Part shown: positions 62,737-64,000 of the stretch, one piece after another
Numbering within the stretch: position 1 is the stretch's first letter
Layout of the letters: each line of letters starts with the position of its first letter
Source of the DNA: Noviherbaspirillum malthae
GTDB lineage: Bacteria > Pseudomonadota > Gammaproteobacteria > Burkholderiales > Burkholderiaceae_D
Reading direction: 5' to 3'
DNA length: 64,000 nt
Assembly: GCF_015352985.1 (NCBI RefSeq)
Contig: NZ_JACYXF010000002.1
Location: 310,001 to 374,000, forward strand
Position numbers and translations under genes: made by a program
Notes under the pieces: generated by a model
Databases searched by the model: none
What the model was told of the DNA's origin: nothing
Seen by the model: the letters and a program-made list of their open reading frames with translations, nothing else

Positions 62737-63348
62737 ATGCCCGCTTATCATCATTTGCCGCGCCTCATCCTGGCCTCCAGTTCTCAGTACCGGCATGAAC
62801 TGCTGTCTCGCCTGCAGCTTCCCTTCGAATGCATCTCACCTGACATTGACGAAAGTCCGCTCCAGGGAGAAGCGCCTGACGCAACAGCGCTCCGGCTTGC
62901 CCGTCTCAAGGCGGGGGCCGTGGCCAAGCAGACACCGGACGCGCTGGTCATCGGATCCGACCAGGTCGCCACTCTGGATGGCCTGCAGATCGGGAAGCCG
63001 GGCACGCACGAAAATGCACTGGCACAACTGCGCATGATGCGCGGGCGCGAAGTGATCTTTCATACAGCGCTTTGCCTTTGGGACGGACGTCTTTCCGATC
63101 CACACCCCGCAGCGCAGCTGGCAAATGTTCGAACCGTCGTCAGGTTCCGGGACCTGCCCGACGAGGAACTGGACAATTACCTGCGCATCGAACAGCCCTA
63201 CGACTGCGCCGGCAGCGCCAAGAACGAAGGGCTCGGCATCGCACTGCTTGAGAAGATAGAAAGCACCGACCCCACCGCATTGACGGGCCTTCCCTTGATT
63301 ACCCTTTGCACCATGCTTCGCGGCGCAGGCGTGAACTTCTTCAACTGA
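62737..63348 (+). CDS. Maf-family nucleoside triphosphate pyrophosphatase (YceF-like)
   Basis: 203 residues from ATG 62737; a TTG at 62719 in frame is an alternative. LILASSSQYRHELLSRL carries the Ser-Arg-x-x motif and SPDIDE follows, as in YceF; the later VIGSDQVA and the Cys/Lys pattern YDCAGSAKNEGLG are conserved. YceF hydrolyses m7GTP and related nucleotides. It is first in a rightward pair with the methyltransferase gene, 6 bp apart. Confidence 0.94.
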   Translation: MPAYHHLPRLILASSSQYRHELLSRLQLPFECISPDIDESPLQGEAPDATALRLARLKAGAVAKQTPDALVIGSDQVATLDGLQIGKPGTHENALAQLRMMRGREVIFHTALCLWDGRLSDPHPAAQLANVRTVVRFRDLPDEELDNYLRIEQPYDCAGSAKNEGLGIALLEKIESTDPTALTGLPLITLCTMLRGAGVNFFN

Positions 63349-63354
63349 TCCGCC

Positions 63355-64000
63355 ATGACCGGAATCTTGTACCTTATTCCCAATACGCTCGGCTCGAACG
63401 ATGAAGCGCCGGCCAATCCGCTGGCGACTGTCATTCCGGAACAAGTACGGGCGATTACCGCATCCCTGTCCTATTTCATAGCGGAGAATGCAAAGACGAC
63501 GCGCGCCCATCTCAAGCTGATCGGCCTTACCCATCCGCTTGCCCGTTCACTACAGGAAATCCGAATCAAGGGGCTCAATGTCAACACGGAAGCGAGTACG
63601 CTGCCGGAACTGCTGGCACCCCTCCTTGCAGGCGAAAATGCCGGACTGATTTCCGAAGCCGGCGTGCCGGCGGTTGCCGATCCCGGCGCGAATCTCGTGC
63701 GGCTCGCACATGCGTCAGGCATCCGGGTAAGGCCGCTGGTCGGCCCGTCATCGTTGCTGCTTGCTGTCATGGCGAGCGGCCTGAACGGGCAAAGCTTTGC
63801 CTTCAACGGCTACCTGCCCACCGACGCGAGCCAAAGGACGAAGCGTTTGAAAACGCTGGAGGACAGATCGCGCGCCGAGCGCCAGACCCAGCTTTTCATC
63901 GAGACGCCGTACCGTAATGCGGCACTGCTCGAGGCCCTTGCCAACACCTGCCACGCTTCCACTCTGGTATGCGTGGCAACGGATCTGAGCCTTCCTTCCG
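63355..64000 (+). CDS. RsmI-like SAM-dependent methyltransferase (3' end off window)
   Basis: Starts MTGILYLIPNTLGSNDEA; 215 complete codons are visible and the gene runs off the edge. SEAGVPAVADPGANLVRLAH and GPSSLLLAVMASGLNG match the tetrapyrrole-methylase fold of RsmI, which methylates the ribose of 16S rRNA C1402. The opening differs from classical RsmI, so this may be the paralogue commonly placed after maf in betaproteobacteria, with unproved target. Confidence 0.88.
   Translation, partial: MTGILYLIPNTLGSNDEAPANPLATVIPEQVRAITASLSYFIAENAKTTRAHLKLIGLTHPLARSLQEIRIKGLNVNTEASTLPELLAPLLAGENAGLISEAGVPAVADPGANLVRLAHASGIRVRPLVGPSSLLLAVMASGLNGQSFAFNGYLPTDASQRTKRLKTLEDRSRAERQTQLFIETPYRNAALLEALANTCHASTLVCVATDLSLPS

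Overview
The window looks like chromosome from a betaproteobacterium of the Burkholderiales, most likely Oxalobacteraceae (Herminiimonas/Herbaspirillum/Noviherbaspirillum type). This rests on the order of the core genes at right and the style of the proteins; no rRNA is present to settle the genus. The window divides at a tRNA cluster near 39.7-40.3 kb into an accessory half (left) and a housekeeping half (right).

Accessory half, 1-33.1 kb. From the left edge: a two-domain APH-like/ATP-binding kinase, a PAS-GGDEF-EAL protein and a flavin/PLP-oxidase-fold protein. Next comes a copper/heavy-metal block (P1B ATPase with YHS domain, ICMT-like methyltransferase, DUF2933, Met-rich periplasmic protein, CopZ-like chaperone behind a CueR-type promoter, DUF305 protein). 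A six-gene leftward operon follows (ABC ATPase, FtsX-type permease, membrane-fusion protein, FtsH paralogue, MgtA-type ATPase, 52-residue membrane peptide). Then comes a low-oxygen/energy-stress block: PhaB, three universal stress proteins, a CoA-ligase/GNAT acetyltransferase, PhaC, a second P2-like ATPase, a DgoK-like kinase and a GH1 enzyme. Eight FNR/Anr/FixK-type palindromes, mostly TTGA-N6-TCAA, lie in the intergenic regions of this stretch, and several sit about 41 bp upstream of plausible -10 boxes. The whole region therefore reads as one low-oxygen regulon, resembling the low-oxygen-activated locus described in Burkholderia cenocepacia.

Mobile remnant, 33.1-39.7 kb. A MobV-family relaxase is translationally coupled to one of two tandem paralogous small proteins. 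Beside it are a divergent pair of probable DNA-binding proteins, a HAD-fold protein and a MoxR/Lon-like AAA+ ATPase. No integrase or replication gene is visible. The block abuts the 3' end of tRNA-Leu, a classic integration point, and an imperfect 23-bp direct repeat brackets the mob genes.

Housekeeping half, 39.7-64 kb. tRNA-Gly, Gly, Cys and Leu are followed by pgsA, uvrC, nagZ, acpS, pdxJ, recO, era, rnc, a DUF4845 gene, lepB, lepA, a glutaredoxin-like gene, mucD/degP, rseB, rseA, rpoE, a YgfX-like gene, fabF, acpP, fabG, fabD, fabH, plsX, rpmF and yceD, all leftward and often with ATGA overlaps. Maf and a tetrapyrrole-methylase-fold rRNA methyltransferase run rightward off the edge. This part covers fatty-acid and phospholipid synthesis, the sigma-E envelope-stress module, secretion, translation and RNA processing.
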